Assembly: GCA_900661335.1 (NCBI GenBank)
Contig: CAACVY010000021.1
Span: 1-39,915, forward strand
Origin: an uncultured bacterium
GTDB taxonomy: Bacteria > Verrucomicrobiota > Kiritimatiellia > PWTM01
Length of the DNA stretch: 39,915 bases
Direction: 5' to 3'
The notes beneath the pieces were generated by a model that saw only the letters and a list, made by a program, of their open reading frames with translations, did no database searches and was not told the origin of the DNA. This document shows positions 8,789 through 18,700 of this stretch, piece after piece. Each line of letters begins with the position of its first letter. Position 1 is the stretch's first letter. Both the position numbers and the translations under genes were made by a program.

Positions 8789-10030
8789 CTAGGGGTGGCG
8801 TTGGGCCGAGGGCCAGTGGCCTCGGTTGAGCCACACTTCTAACCGACTCGGTTCGTGGGAGCGCAAACGGATGATGTCCGGCCATCCGTCGCCGTTCACG
8901 TCGGCCACCTGACCATTGTAGATACCTTCTTCCGTCAGTAGAACTTCCTGCCACTGTTGGTAGCCCGGCCGGCCGAAAAAGATGGACACGGGAAATCGCT
9001 TCTCGCCTAGGTTCCGCGCCCGACCGGGATTCGTTCCCACCATGACGTCCAGGTACCCATCGCGATCGAAATCGGCCACCTGCAGCGTATGCACGGCGGT
9101 TCGGTTGGACACGATCACATGTTCGATCCAAGTCGCCAGCTGCGGGGAATTGGCACGGTACCAGCTCACAGGGTAGCCTGCGCGTTCGGAGTGCGACAGG
9201 ATCACTTCGGCGCGACCGTCACGGTCGAGGTCACGGCAGAGTACTTTTGTGGCGTTGCGCGACCAGTCGCCGGTTTGGTTGTGCCACTTTGCGTCGATGC
9301 GGCCAAGGGCCCAGGCATCGGTCAAGGAAGTGCCGGGACATCTCACCCAATATCCGTTGGCGGCCACGTCCGGAAATCCGTCACCATCCAGATCGCCCAC
9401 ATCCATGCCTTCGTGCAAGTTCGGGATGGTCATCGTGTGCACCGCCTGCCACCGTTGCGTGTCCACTTGCCGCCAGACGAGGAGTTTTTCCCCGCGGTAC
9501 GTGATGGCCACCAAGTCCACGCGGCCATCCCGGTCGAAGTCGGCGAATCGAACGTCCTTCGTGAATGCCGGGGCGCGTCCGATGTAGTAGGCTCTCCAGG
9601 GAGCTGTCGCGGGGTCAGCGGCAGGTCGGGGGTTTTCGTACCAAAACAGCTCGGTGGGCGCGTCGGCTTGTTTCCACTCGCCGGGATGTGACAGCCCCAC
9701 CACGTCCACATCCCCATCGCCATCCACGTCGGCCGCGTCGAGGGACCCGGCGGCGAAGGGCTGTCCGTTGGGCGTGACGAGCGCGATGACATGGCGCACC
9801 CAGGAGCGTCCGCCCTCCCGGGCTTCGTACCAACCCAGGGCTCCCCCGTGGCCGTTATTGTCCTGGAACAGCAGGTCCAGAAGCCCGTCGCCGTTGACGT
9901 CGCCCACGGCGCGCGCCCACATCAGGACCGCGTTCATTTCGATCGTGTGCACATCGAACCACGGTTCGGCTGCGCCCAGAGAATCAACGAACAGAACCAG
10001 CGAAATACCGACAAGCCAGATCGTTCGCAT
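8789..10030 (-). CDS. Secreted FG-GAP/VCBS repeat protein
   Basis: An exported protein predicted to fold as a beta-propeller with calcium-binding loops. A signal peptide (MRTIWLVGISLVLFVDSLGA, cleaved before AEPWF) is followed by seven aspartate-rich FG-GAP/VCBS loops: DVNGDGLLD, DVDGDGDVD, DFDRDGRVD, DLDGDGFPD, DLDRDGRAE, DFDRDGYLD and DVNGDGWPD. Such proteins are abundant in Verrucomicrobiota and Planctomycetota and are thought to act in surface adhesion or glycan binding. I see no enzymatic domain. An upstream extension of the frame to 10174 exists, but GGAGG (reading toward 10030) and the signal peptide fix this start. The gene stands alone, with gaps of over 250 bp on both sides. Confidence 0.88.
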   Translation of the reverse strand: MRTIWLVGISLVLFVDSLGAAEPWFDVHTIEMNAVLMWARAVGDVNGDGLLDLLFQDNNGHGGALGWYEAREGGRSWVRHVIALVTPNGQPFAAGSLDAADVDGDGDVDVVGLSHPGEWKQADAPTELFWYENPRPAADPATAPWRAYYIGRAPAFTKDVRFADFDRDGRVDLVAITYRGEKLLVWRQVDTQRWQAVHTMTIPNLHEGMDVGDLDGDGFPDVAANGYWVRCPGTSLTDAWALGRIDAKWHNQTGDWSRNATKVLCRDLDRDGRAEVILSHSERAGYPVSWYRANSPQLATWIEHVIVSNRTAVHTLQVADFDRDGYLDVMVGTNPGRARNLGEKRFPVSIFFGRPGYQQWQEVLLTEEGIYNGQVADVNGDGWPDIIRLRSHEPSRLEVWLNRGHWPSAQRHP

Positions 10031-10483
10031 ATTCCACCTCCTCGCCTTCGCCGCACCATGGCCGAGTAGCCACGGTCGAGGGGCGGCACAATCGTAATGG
10101 GCGCGGAACACTCGGACAACGCCGCGCGGGGCGGGCAAGTTCCGGCGGGAGTGCGTTGGGTAGACCATTTGCAATCCCAGGCAGCGGCGCGTGCGGCCAT
10201 CTGCGACCCACCTGCCGGCGTGAAGAGGCCGTCGCTTCGCAGTGCATCACCTGCCGCTCACTTGCCACCGGAGGGCGGGCCATCCAATCCTTGGACGACC
10301 AGGGCACGAACTCGTCCAAGCCTTGGACGAAATGTTCAGCGGCATGGCCCGACTGCTTTCGTGGGAGGCGTGCGGTGCGCGTCGGATGGGTTACCCGCGA
10401 GAATCCGGCCTGGTCTTCGGACGCGAATGGCGACGGTTCGGCGGGGAGGTCACGAGGCCCTGGCGCGGCCAGCGGACCCCAGC
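10031..10483. other. Gene-free stretch with palindromic element
   Basis: No supported gene. It holds the CTTGGACGA inverted and direct repeat listed separately. Open frames through it are overlapping shadows without motifs. Confidence 0.45.
10290..10330. repeat. CTTGGACGA inverted plus direct repeat
   Basis: CTTGGACGA (10290-10298) pairs with TCGTCCAAG (10312-10320) across a 13-nt loop, and CTTGGACGA follows again at 10322-10330. A related palindrome with the same CTTGGACG core lies next to the tRNA at 37.74 kb. Confidence 0.7.
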
Positions 10484-11806
10484 TTAGGCGTTGCGCACGG
10501 GATCCTCGTGAGGACGAATTCGCCGTAGTACCACCCACAGCGGCAGCCCGAGCAACGCGAGGATCAGCGAGGCCGCCGCGGTGGAGGGCCGGTAGCGCAC
10601 GGCGCTCCATGCGAGCCATGCGCATGCCATTGTGAAGGCGGCCCAAGTGATGGGATAGCCCCACATGCGCACCGGCGGGGCCTCGGAAGTTTGGCGCCGC
10701 AGGATGGGCAACGCGAGCGTGGTGGCCAGGTAGAACAAGTAGACCGGCGCGGCGGTGTACAGCACGGTGTGCACAAACGACCCCAGCACTAGGACCAGCG
10801 CGATGGCCAGCGCGCCTTGCACCAGGAGGGCGCGGACGGGGCTGCCCGTGCATGGGTTCCACTCGCCGAGCGCACGGAACCATGGATGATCACGGCCGAC
10901 AGCGGCAGGGATGCGCGCGCCGGAGAAAATCAGCCCGTGGACTGCCCCCAGCGCCGATACTGCGATCAACGCGGCCACCCAGCGGTCCGCTCCGGGCAAC
11001 GCGCCCGCCAGCGACTCCGCGGCGGGTGCCCGTGAAGTTCCTAGTCCGACGATGCCACCCAATGCGTGGACCATCGCGAGGTTCGCCAGCAGGTAGAGCA
11101 GCGTGACGCTGCCCAGACCTGCGGCGAGTGCGCGCACGATGTTGCGGCTTGGATCGCGGATTTCGCCGGCCACGTAGGCGATTTCGTTCCAGCCGCCGTA
11201 TGTGAACAGGACCAAAATCAACGCGACAGAGGCCGGGAACGGCTCCATGGGCCCATCGCGCGGCTCGCCTCGAACCCACGAGGCCAAGACGATGAGGGTG
11301 GCCAACCCGAGCACTTTGACTGCGGTGAGGAAGTTTTGCGTTCGTGTGCCGAAGCGCACTCCCGCGACGTGGATCAGCGTGAGCAGGGCAATGACGCCTG
11401 CCGCCAATGCGGAGTCCGAAACCACCGGTTCGGCGTGGCTTCCGCCGCAGACGACCCGCGCATAGGTCGCAAACGCGAATGCCATGGCGGCGATGTCACC
11501 AGGGCGGATGACTACCGTTTGGAGCCAACCGAACAAGAAACCGGCCCATGGACCATACGCACGGCTGAGGTACACATAATCGCCACCCGTGCGCGGAAAT
11601 GATGTGGCCAGCTCCGCATAAACCATGGCCCCACACCACGAAAGCGCGCCGCCAAGCGCCCACAGCAGCAGCAATCGGGGCACCGAAGCCGCCCCTCGAG
11701 CTACGTCGGGACTAACTTGGTAAATGCCCGCGCCAATGATGACCCCGACAATTAACCCGGCTGCGTCCAGCCAGGATAGGGCTCGGGGCGGTTCTGTCGG
11801 CTGCAT
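10484..11806 (-). CDS. APC-family amino acid permease
   Basis: Integral membrane transporter of the amino acid-polyamine-organocation superfamily. The 440-residue protein has about 12 predicted hydrophobic helices. The first carries the substrate-binding GLIVGVIIGAGIYQVSP, the unwound GxG region of the family, and the following segment has GALSWCGAMVYAELATSFPRTGG, typical of LAT/YfnA-like permeases. ILVLFTYGGWNEIAYVAGEI in the sixth helix region is also characteristic. The substrate cannot be told from sequence. Its ATG (11806-11804) lies one base after the stop of the methyltransferase-like gene (11810-11808), so the two are almost certainly translated from one message. Confidence 0.92.
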   Translation of the reverse strand: MQPTEPPRALSWLDAAGLIVGVIIGAGIYQVSPDVARGAASVPRLLLLWALGGALSWCGAMVYAELATSFPRTGGDYVYLSRAYGPWAGFLFGWLQTVVIRPGDIAAMAFAFATYARVVCGGSHAEPVVSDSALAAGVIALLTLIHVAGVRFGTRTQNFLTAVKVLGLATLIVLASWVRGEPRDGPMEPFPASVALILVLFTYGGWNEIAYVAGEIRDPSRNIVRALAAGLGSVTLLYLLANLAMVHALGGIVGLGTSRAPAAESLAGALPGADRWVAALIAVSALGAVHGLIFSGARIPAAVGRDHPWFRALGEWNPCTGSPVRALLVQGALAIALVLVLGSFVHTVLYTAAPVYLFYLATTLALPILRRQTSEAPPVRMWGYPITWAAFTMACAWLAWSAVRYRPSTAAASLILALLGLPLWVVLRRIRPHEDPVRNA

Positions 11807-11807
11807 C

Positions 11808-12509
11808 TCAGCGTTTCTTGAGCGTGATGCCGATGCCCGAACCGGTCATGTTGATGAAGATCGTCTCTAAGGCCGGGTTGGTCGTGATGGCCGTGACGTA
11901 GCGCGGATCGGCCATGCGTTCGGTCATGTTGTGGGCGACAATCAACCCACCGGGCCGCACCAGCGGGAGCAGCTTTTGCAAGTAGTCGATGTAGCCTTCT
12001 TTGTCCGCGTCGAGAAAAACCATATCCACTGGCTCCTTGAGTTGGGTGATCGTCTGGTGCGCATCGCCCTCGACCAACGTAACGATGTTGCTGACGCCCG
12101 CGCGAGCGAAGTTTTCCCTCGCACGCGCGGCGCGGCCTGGATCAATCTCATAGGTGGTCAATCGTCCGCCCGTTCGCACGAGCGCGAGGGTCATCCACAG
12201 CGCGGAGTAACCCACCGAGGTGCCCACTTCCACCACGTGTTTGGCGCCGATACTTTCTGCCAACACGCGCAGAATGCGGCCGTCCTCCGGTGGCACGCTC
12301 ATGCTACCGCGCCGTTGATTGCGAAACACGTCGTCCAAGACGGCCAGGATTCGCTCCTCGGTTGGGTTGTCCGGCAACGTTTGCGCTTCGAAGGTCACGC
12401 GCGGCCGAGGTTGCGGTGGAGCGCCCGTAGTCTGAGCCTCGGAACGCAGGGACGTCGCAAAGGCCAAGGTCAAGGCCAGTTGGACTGGAACGATAGCCCG
12501 ATGGTTCAT
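11808..12509 (-). CDS. O-methyltransferase-like protein with signal peptide
   Basis: A class I SAM-dependent O-methyltransferase of the catechol/caffeoyl-CoA type (Methyltransf_3-like), 233 residues. Motif I is VVEVGTSVGYSALWM (about 92-106). DMVFLDADKEGY is the metal/catechol-binding DAD region, and GGLIVAHNM follows. Oddly, the N-terminus (MNHRAIVPVQLALTLAFATS, then a Pro-rich stretch) looks like an export signal, whereas SAM is cytosolic. Either it is an uncleaved anchor or the protein is exported. AGGAGAG stands 4 nt before this ATG; an upstream in-frame start (12533) lacks such a site. It is the first gene of a pair with the permease. Substrate unknown. Confidence 0.85.
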   Translation of the reverse strand: MNHRAIVPVQLALTLAFATSLRSEAQTTGAPPQPRPRVTFEAQTLPDNPTEERILAVLDDVFRNQRRGSMSVPPEDGRILRVLAESIGAKHVVEVGTSVGYSALWMTLALVRTGGRLTTYEIDPGRAARARENFARAGVSNIVTLVEGDAHQTITQLKEPVDMVFLDADKEGYIDYLQKLLPLVRPGGLIVAHNMTERMADPRYVTAITTNPALETIFINMTGSGIGITLKKR

Positions 12510-12681
12510 GACACTCTCCTTGTCACTGGACACCTACAGTCTAGCGCGGCGGCGGAACGACTCCAAGCTGTTCGGCGAGCCGATCACACAGGCCGATACC
12601 TGGTCCGGATTTTGTCGCGCACCGGTTTGTTCGGTGGGTTCCGGTCGAGTGGCTTATGCACGGGCGCGTTGGCTGGCAAAG

Positions 12682-13410
12682 TCACGGTGCAGCGGTGTGC
12701 GGCGCGGCGCCGGCCGGTGGGCTGTTGGAGGGCGTCCACTCTACAAACTTGGTCGCCAGCGTTCGGGCATCCTCGTCGCGGAGCTTGGGAAACAGCCGTT
12801 GGAGCAAGTCCGGCGTCACCCCAGCGGAGAGTGAGCCGCCGGTTGCGGCGCGCAGCTGCCGCACGAGGGTATCCGCCTCTGGATACGCGTCGTACCGGCT
12901 TTGGACCAGGCGGTATGCGGCGCGGTACTTCGCGTGGGCGAACCACGTCTCCGGATCCAGATGAATACCCTTGGCGGCAGCGACGTAGCGAAGCGAAAAA
13001 TGCGACGCCAAGCCTTCTTCGAACACCGTGGCGGTGTCGGGACGTCCCGAGGGCGCCAGAAGGTGAATGACCTCATGCGCCAGTTGGAACAGCGCTTGGA
13101 CTTCGTTCGACGCTGCAGAGCGTGTCAGTTGGACGATCACATCGCGGCGCCCATTGAACGAACCTGGGTACCACACTTGGGGCGGGCCGGCGCCGGAGAA
13201 CTCGACTCCGAGGATGGTCCAGGAGCGGTCGCGTTCACCGTATAGCGATTCGGCCATCCGGAGCGCATCGCCCAAGCGTGACGTGAGCGTCCAAGTGTAT
13301 CCGTTCTCTTGCGGCAACGGGCGCGCGAGCAATTCGCACGTGATCGGGTCGGCGCAGGCCAACGCCGCGCCCCAACACGGGAGGGTCAACCACCAACGTT
13401 TGGTTCGCAT
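12682..13410 (-). CDS. Secreted HEXXH metallopeptidase-like protein
   Basis: A 242-residue exported protein of unknown specificity. The N-terminus (MRTKRWWLTLPCWGAALACA, then DPIT) looks like a signal peptide. A zinc-binding HEVIH sits at 112-116 in QLAHEVIHLLAP, and 15 residues later comes EEGLASHFS (131-139). The latter would supply the third zinc ligand in gluzincin fashion. The C-terminal part is helical and lacks known motifs. I could not assign a named peptidase family. The start is chosen for the signal peptide; its ribosome binding site is weak, and the open frame runs much further upstream (to 13944) over the opposite-strand glycosidase, which is a shadow. It has the same orientation as the methyltransferase-like gene, 172 nt upstream of it. 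Confidence 0.72.
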   Translation of the reverse strand: MRTKRWWLTLPCWGAALACADPITCELLARPLPQENGYTWTLTSRLGDALRMAESLYGERDRSWTILGVEFSGAGPPQVWYPGSFNGRRDVIVQLTRSAASNEVQALFQLAHEVIHLLAPSGRPDTATVFEEGLASHFSLRYVAAAKGIHLDPETWFAHAKYRAAYRLVQSRYDAYPEADTLVRQLRAATGGSLSAGVTPDLLQRLFPKLRDEDARTLATKFVEWTPSNSPPAGAAPHTAAP

Positions 13411-13731
13411 GAGGTCCGGGTTCGATCCAAGCAACAAACTACGCGCGAGCCCCCCCACACCGACAAGACGGATGTGGCACGGAATCGTTCGGTTAGCGGA
13501 ATGGCGACAGAACCTCCGTTCAAAACCAGGAAAATCGCCAACGGCGAACCGTGGGGGTGTGCCAAGCTCGCAACGTCCGGCCATATCGGGTTTCGAGACA
13601 CTGCGGTCCCAAGTGCGCACGAATTTCACCGTCCATTTTTCCATCAGGGTCGGGCGGGTGGTTCGCCGACAAGTTGAACAATATCGGGAGGGTTGGTACG
13701 TTAGTCGGGCGTGGTTAGGGAGCGCTCGCTC
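13411..13731. other. Divergent intergenic region
   Basis: Lies between the divergently transcribed HEXXH protein and the glycoside hydrolase operon, so it should hold both promoters. I could not identify either convincingly. AGGGAG (13717-13722) is the ribosome binding site for the plus-strand operon. Confidence 0.4.
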
Positions 13732-15729
13732 ATGGCTTTTGAAGGCGAATTCGGATGCACGAACGACGCGCTTAGAACCGTTCGGATTTCCTTCTTTGGG
13801 GGATTCGCACCGCGGTGCGCCCAGCACTTCCTGCTGCGTTGTTGGGTCGCGCTCAGTTGGGTGCGGTCCACGTTGGCCGTGGACGTGTGCGACACCTCGT
13901 TGCAGCTGGAGTCGCGGTGGTTTCGTCTTCGCGTTCAACCTCACGCGGCGGCGGTGGCGGAGTGGCGAGTGGATTCTCTGGGCGGTGGTCGGCTCGGACC
14001 GAACACGATCCTTGGTTCCGATTCATCGACTTCCCAAGCGACGGCGGTTCGCTGGTGCGTTCCGGTGCAGGGGCAGCTGGAGTGCCGCACGGCCGAGGGG
14101 GTGGCATGGCGAGTCCAGGCGGTGGACGAGCACACCTTGGAATTTTGTGCGGCCGAACGCGCACCTGCGTTCGAGTGGGTGTTCGACATGGCGACCAACC
14201 ACGCGACGGTCCTAGGGTGGATGGATCCCGGGCAGCGCCGCGTGCGGTTGCCGTGTGTCATGCACTGGCCAGATCTCGGCAGCGCTCGGTTGACGTGTTC
14301 CCATGACGACATCCGACTGGACTACGACGCCAGCCGTCGGGCTCGACCTCGCTACGTGCGAGTTCGCTTTCCTCCGGCTCCTCCCGGAGCAAGCGCGGTC
14401 GTCTACCGCCTGGAAGTCACGTGCCTCCACCCCACGTGGGTGTCGGCGGCGGACGGTCCATTGTACGACGGCGTGCGGCGATCGTTTTTGAACATTTTTC
14501 AGGTCAATCCCCGATTCCAGATGCTGGCGAACAATTCCGCGAGCGATCCGGTGACGTTCATCTTGTACCAGTACGCCGACATGGCTGCCGAGCTGCCCCC
14601 GCTGGTGGAAGGGCTCACGGCGATGGATTTGATCCGAATGACGCTCGACCAGTATGCACGGGGTCGCCGCGGCTACGGCCAGGTCGGATACGGACCCGTG
14701 GACGGAGACGAAGAAATCGCCCCGTGGGCCACCCCATGGACCACGACCGACAGCTATCCATCGCTGGTGATCGCGGCGGCTCGCTACGTGGAGTCCACGG
14801 GGGACCTCGCTTGGCTGAAAGAGCGCTGGCCCACGATTTTCTCCTGGGCTCGGGAGATGGTGGCGCGCGATGAAGACCAGGATGGTCTCATCGAGTACCC
14901 TGCGACCGGCAACTATGGGGATCGTCCACGTCGCGATAAGCGCCCCAGCAACTGGTGGGATACGATCAACTTTGGGCATGAGGATGCCTATTCCAACGCG
15001 TTGATCTATCGAGCCGCTCGAGCGTTTGCTCGGCTCGCGCAGCGCCTCGGACATCGCGACGTAGCCGCGGAGTTCGATGCGCATGCGGATCGCCTCCATG
15101 CTGCTTATGTGCCCGGATTCCTTAACCCAGAGACCGGCATCCTCGCCGGCTGGCGCAGTGCCGATGGTCAGCTTCACGACTATTGGTTCACGTTCGTCAA
15201 TGGAGCGGCGATTTCGTACGATCTGGTGCCCGAGCCGCTGGCCCATCAGATTCTCGACCGGTTCATGGCCAAATTCCACGAAGTCGGCTACACCAACTTT
15301 GCCCTGGGCTTGCCTGGGAACTTGGTCCCGATTCGCAAAGGCGACTACGTGCACCACAACACGCCCCCCGAGCGCTTCGGCGAACCGCAGCTGGAAGACG
15401 GGTCGGACGGCTTTCAGTTCTACGAAAATGGCGGCGCCACGGCCTGTTTTGCGTATTTCTTCATCCACGCGCTCTACCGGCTGGGCCGGGTCGAGGAAGC
15501 GCGACGGATCCTTCATCCGATGCTCCAGTCCTTTGCTCGCGGTGACTTTCAGGGGTTCGATGAGTCGGGACGGTCGCGTGACTGGAAAAACTGGCGCGGT
15601 GGCGGCCACGGCTATGAGGGATTTCTCGCCGATAGTTACTACACGCTGCTGGCCGCGAAGGACGACCTCGAAGTCGGCCGTGGCAGTTCGGTAAAAACGT
15701 CTACGCACCGAACCGGAGGTGCGCGATGA
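13732..15729 (+). CDS. Six-hairpin (alpha/alpha)6 glycoside hydrolase
   Basis: First gene of a glycan-degrading operon. The 665-residue protein has a beta-rich N-terminal part (to about 240) and a C-terminal (alpha/alpha)6 barrel like those of GH63/GH78/GH37-type glycosidases. Visible barrel features include PWATPWTTTDSYPSLVIAAA, LKERWPTIFSWAREMVARDEDQDGLIEY, SNWWDTINFGHEDAYSNALI, and near the end ENGGATACFAYFFIHALYRLG and GGGHGYEGFLADSYYTLL. Candidate acid residues lie in DEDQDG, the WWDT motif and ENGG; which are catalytic I cannot say. The ATG at 13732 follows AGGGAG by 9 nt; the GTG at 13711 is also in frame. A hydrophobic stretch at about residues 30-45 may be a signal or anchor. Its stop overlaps the next ATG (ATGA). 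Exact GH family is uncertain. Confidence 0.82.
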   Translation: MAFEGEFGCTNDALRTVRISFFGGFAPRCAQHFLLRCWVALSWVRSTLAVDVCDTSLQLESRWFRLRVQPHAAAVAEWRVDSLGGGRLGPNTILGSDSSTSQATAVRWCVPVQGQLECRTAEGVAWRVQAVDEHTLEFCAAERAPAFEWVFDMATNHATVLGWMDPGQRRVRLPCVMHWPDLGSARLTCSHDDIRLDYDASRRARPRYVRVRFPPAPPGASAVVYRLEVTCLHPTWVSAADGPLYDGVRRSFLNIFQVNPRFQMLANNSASDPVTFILYQYADMAAELPPLVEGLTAMDLIRMTLDQYARGRRGYGQVGYGPVDGDEEIAPWATPWTTTDSYPSLVIAAARYVESTGDLAWLKERWPTIFSWAREMVARDEDQDGLIEYPATGNYGDRPRRDKRPSNWWDTINFGHEDAYSNALIYRAARAFARLAQRLGHRDVAAEFDAHADRLHAAYVPGFLNPETGILAGWRSADGQLHDYWFTFVNGAAISYDLVPEPLAHQILDRFMAKFHEVGYTNFALGLPGNLVPIRKGDYVHHNTPPERFGEPQLEDGSDGFQFYENGGATACFAYFFIHALYRLGRVEEARRILHPMLQSFARGDFQGFDESGRSRDWKNWRGGGHGYEGFLADSYYTLLAAKDDLEVGRGSSVKTSTHRTGGAR

Positions 15730-18700
15730 ACATGTGGTCGTGGGTGCCAGTCTTCGAACGGCAGAACCGTCGGGCCTGGGGGCTCGGCGCCCTCACGTGT
15801 GCAACCCTCGTCTGCCAGGTCGCCGCGGCGGACAAACTGGAGCAAGGATTCCGCCAGCCGCCACCCGAGGCACGCCCGTTGACCTGGTGGCACTGGCTGG
15901 ATGGCAACATCACGCGGCAAGGGATCACGCGAGACCTCGAGGCGATGGCTCGCATCGGTCTCGGGGGCGCTTACATGTTCAATGCCGGACGTGGCGCTGG
16001 GACATGGCCTGAAGGCTCCGTGCAGTTTCTCCAGCCGGAGTGGATGGAAATGATCGTGCACACGCTGAACGAAGCGGAACGCCTTGGGCTGGTGTTCGGT
16101 GTGCATAACTGCGACGGCTTCTCGATGGCTGGCGGGCCGTGGATCACTCCGGAAATGTCCATGAAGATTCTGACCTGGTCCTCTCAGGACGTGGAAGGGC
16201 CCATCGCCTGCGACCTTCAGTTGCCCACCCCGCCGACGCGGGAGAATTTTTACCGTGACATCGCGACGATTGCATTTCCGCTGCCGACGGGCGGGCGTCT
16301 TGAAGCCGCAACGATCAGCGGATCGCTTCCGCAAGGGCAGCTGGCGGCACTGCGCGATGGGAACGCAGACACGCGCGTGGCTTTTCCTCCCACTCGCACC
16401 GGCCACGGCCATGTCATCACTTGGAAATTCTCCGACCCAGTGGTCGTGCGTAGCGTGGAAGCGGAGAACGCTGAGCCGGAGGTATGGGAAGGTGACGTGC
16501 CAATGTGGTTGGAGGTGTCCGACGACGGCGGGCAGTTTCGGCCTGTCGGTGCTTTCACAGTAAACTGGAACTTTAAGGAAGAGACGCGCCGCGTCACGGC
16601 GGCAGTCCCGGCGACGACGGGCCGAGTGTTCCGTGTGGTATTCACCAACCACGAATGGGCAATTCGCATTGGCGAGTTGTGGCTGAGCGACGCCGCCAAG
16701 GTCCACTTTGCCGAAGCCAAGGCCGCCCGGTTGCGCGTGCGTGGGCATGGCGCGGAATCGCGGCACTACGATGCCTATCCGGGACCTTCTTCAGAGGAAC
16801 TGTTGCCAGCCGCGGCCGTGGTGCCCGGCGATCAGGTCGTGGACCTCCGCGCGCACATGGATGCGTCGGGCCGACTGCGCTGGGAGGTTCCGTCGGGCCG
16901 CTGGCGCGTGCTTCGAATCGGCTACACCAGCAACGGACGCCGTAACCATCCTGCGACGCCGGAGGGCACTGGGTTGGAGTGCGACAAGTTCGATGCGCGC
17001 GCCGTGCGGTTTCATCTCGAGCAGTACGTGGGCCGGTTGGCGCGGCTCGCCGGCCCCGAGCGCGTCGGACGCGTATTCACGGCGATGGAGCTCGATAGCT
17101 GGGAGTGTGGGATCCAGAACTGGACCGACGGCTTCGAGCGCCGGTTCGAACAACGCCTGGGCTATGCGCTGCATCGGTTCTGGCCCACATTGCTGGAAGG
17201 ATGGATCGTGGACGACCGCGACACGTCCGAGCGGATGCTTTGGGATTGGCGCCGCTTCTTGGCAGACCAACTGGCTGAGAACTTTTTTGGCGCGGCGGCG
17301 GCGTTCGCTCGCGAGCACGGGCTGACCTACGTGGGGGAGTCCACGGGTCGTCAGCAGTACCTGTACGACGTGGCCTGGCAACGCATTCCCACTGTCCCCA
17401 TGGGCGAGTTCTGGTTGGGCAGGGGGCCGGGCGTGGAGGTGCGAGTGGATTGCAAGGTGGCCTCGTCCATCGCGCACATCCATGGGCAGCCGGTCGCGGC
17501 GGCGGAGTCGTACACTGCCAACCCCAGGGACGATCGCTGGGACCAACACCCGTTCACCCTAAAGCCGTTGGGCGACCGCGCCTTTTGCGCTGGCGTCAAC
17601 CAGTTCGTGTTTCACACGTTTGCCCATCAGCCGTGGGACGTCGTCGGGCCCGGGTTCACGTTCTACCGATGGGGACTGAACTTCAACCGGCACAACACGT
17701 GGTGGGAACCGGGGCGCGCATGGATCGAGTACATCAGCCGGTGCCAGTTTCTTCTACGCCAAGGCCGATCCGTTGCGGACGTGCTCGCCTTCGTCGGAGA
17801 GGACATTCCCAACCGCATCGGCTGGCGACAAGACCTGCGGCCCCCGTTGTCCATGGGATACGATTTCGACGGAGCTGATGCCGAAGCCATTCGTGCTGCG
17901 CGCGTGGAAGATGGGCAGATCGTGTTGCCCAGTGGAACTCGGTACCGCGTGTTGCTACTCCCCGACCGGCCCACGATGCGCGCGGAAATGGCGCGCAAGG
18001 TCCGTAGGCTGATCGAGGAGGGCGCGACCGTGCTGGCCCCGCAGGTACCAGTCCGATCGCCTTCGCTGCGTGAACGCCCCGAGGGCGATTTGGCCGTCCG
18101 CACAGCGTTGGCCGAAGCCCGCGGCGCGGGCGAATACCAGATTGGCCGCGGCCGCTTGTTCGTGGGAGTTCGTTTCGAGGATGTCTGGAAGACCCTTGGC
18201 GTGCCACCAGATGTGGAGGCGGACTTCGGTTCGCTGTATCTGGGGTGGATTCACCGGCGAATCGAGAATCCCAGAACTGACATCTACTTCGTGGCCAACC
18301 ACGCGCCGACGTCGGTGCATGCGCGCGTGGTGTTCCGCAACGCGCTCGGCGCGCCAGAACTTTGGGATCCCGTTACCGGCACGGTGGAACCGGTGGGCGT
18401 CTTCCGGCGTACAGCGGATGGCCGTTGCGAGCTGACGTTACAGTTGGCGCCGCACGGTTCGATCTTCGTGGTGTTCCGCGGGGCCCCCGATTCGCCCCGG
18501 GTGGTGACCTGTCGCGCTCTGCGGGCCGACGGCGCCCCGGCCGCCGAGCCTCCGCCGGTCGTGCGTACAGCGAATGGGCAACTGCGGGTGTTGCTCGACC
18601 GCGACTCCGTCGCCGAAGCGTCCATGCCCGATGGTCGAACCATTCGCGTTCAGCCCGGTGCGATGCCCGCCTCGCAATCGTTGACGGGCCCTTGGCGAGT

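Noticed and set aside
14212-15708. 498-residue open frame antisense to the six-hairpin glycosidase
   Set aside because: Same reason: no motif, no ribosome binding site, fully overlapped by a recognisable enzyme.
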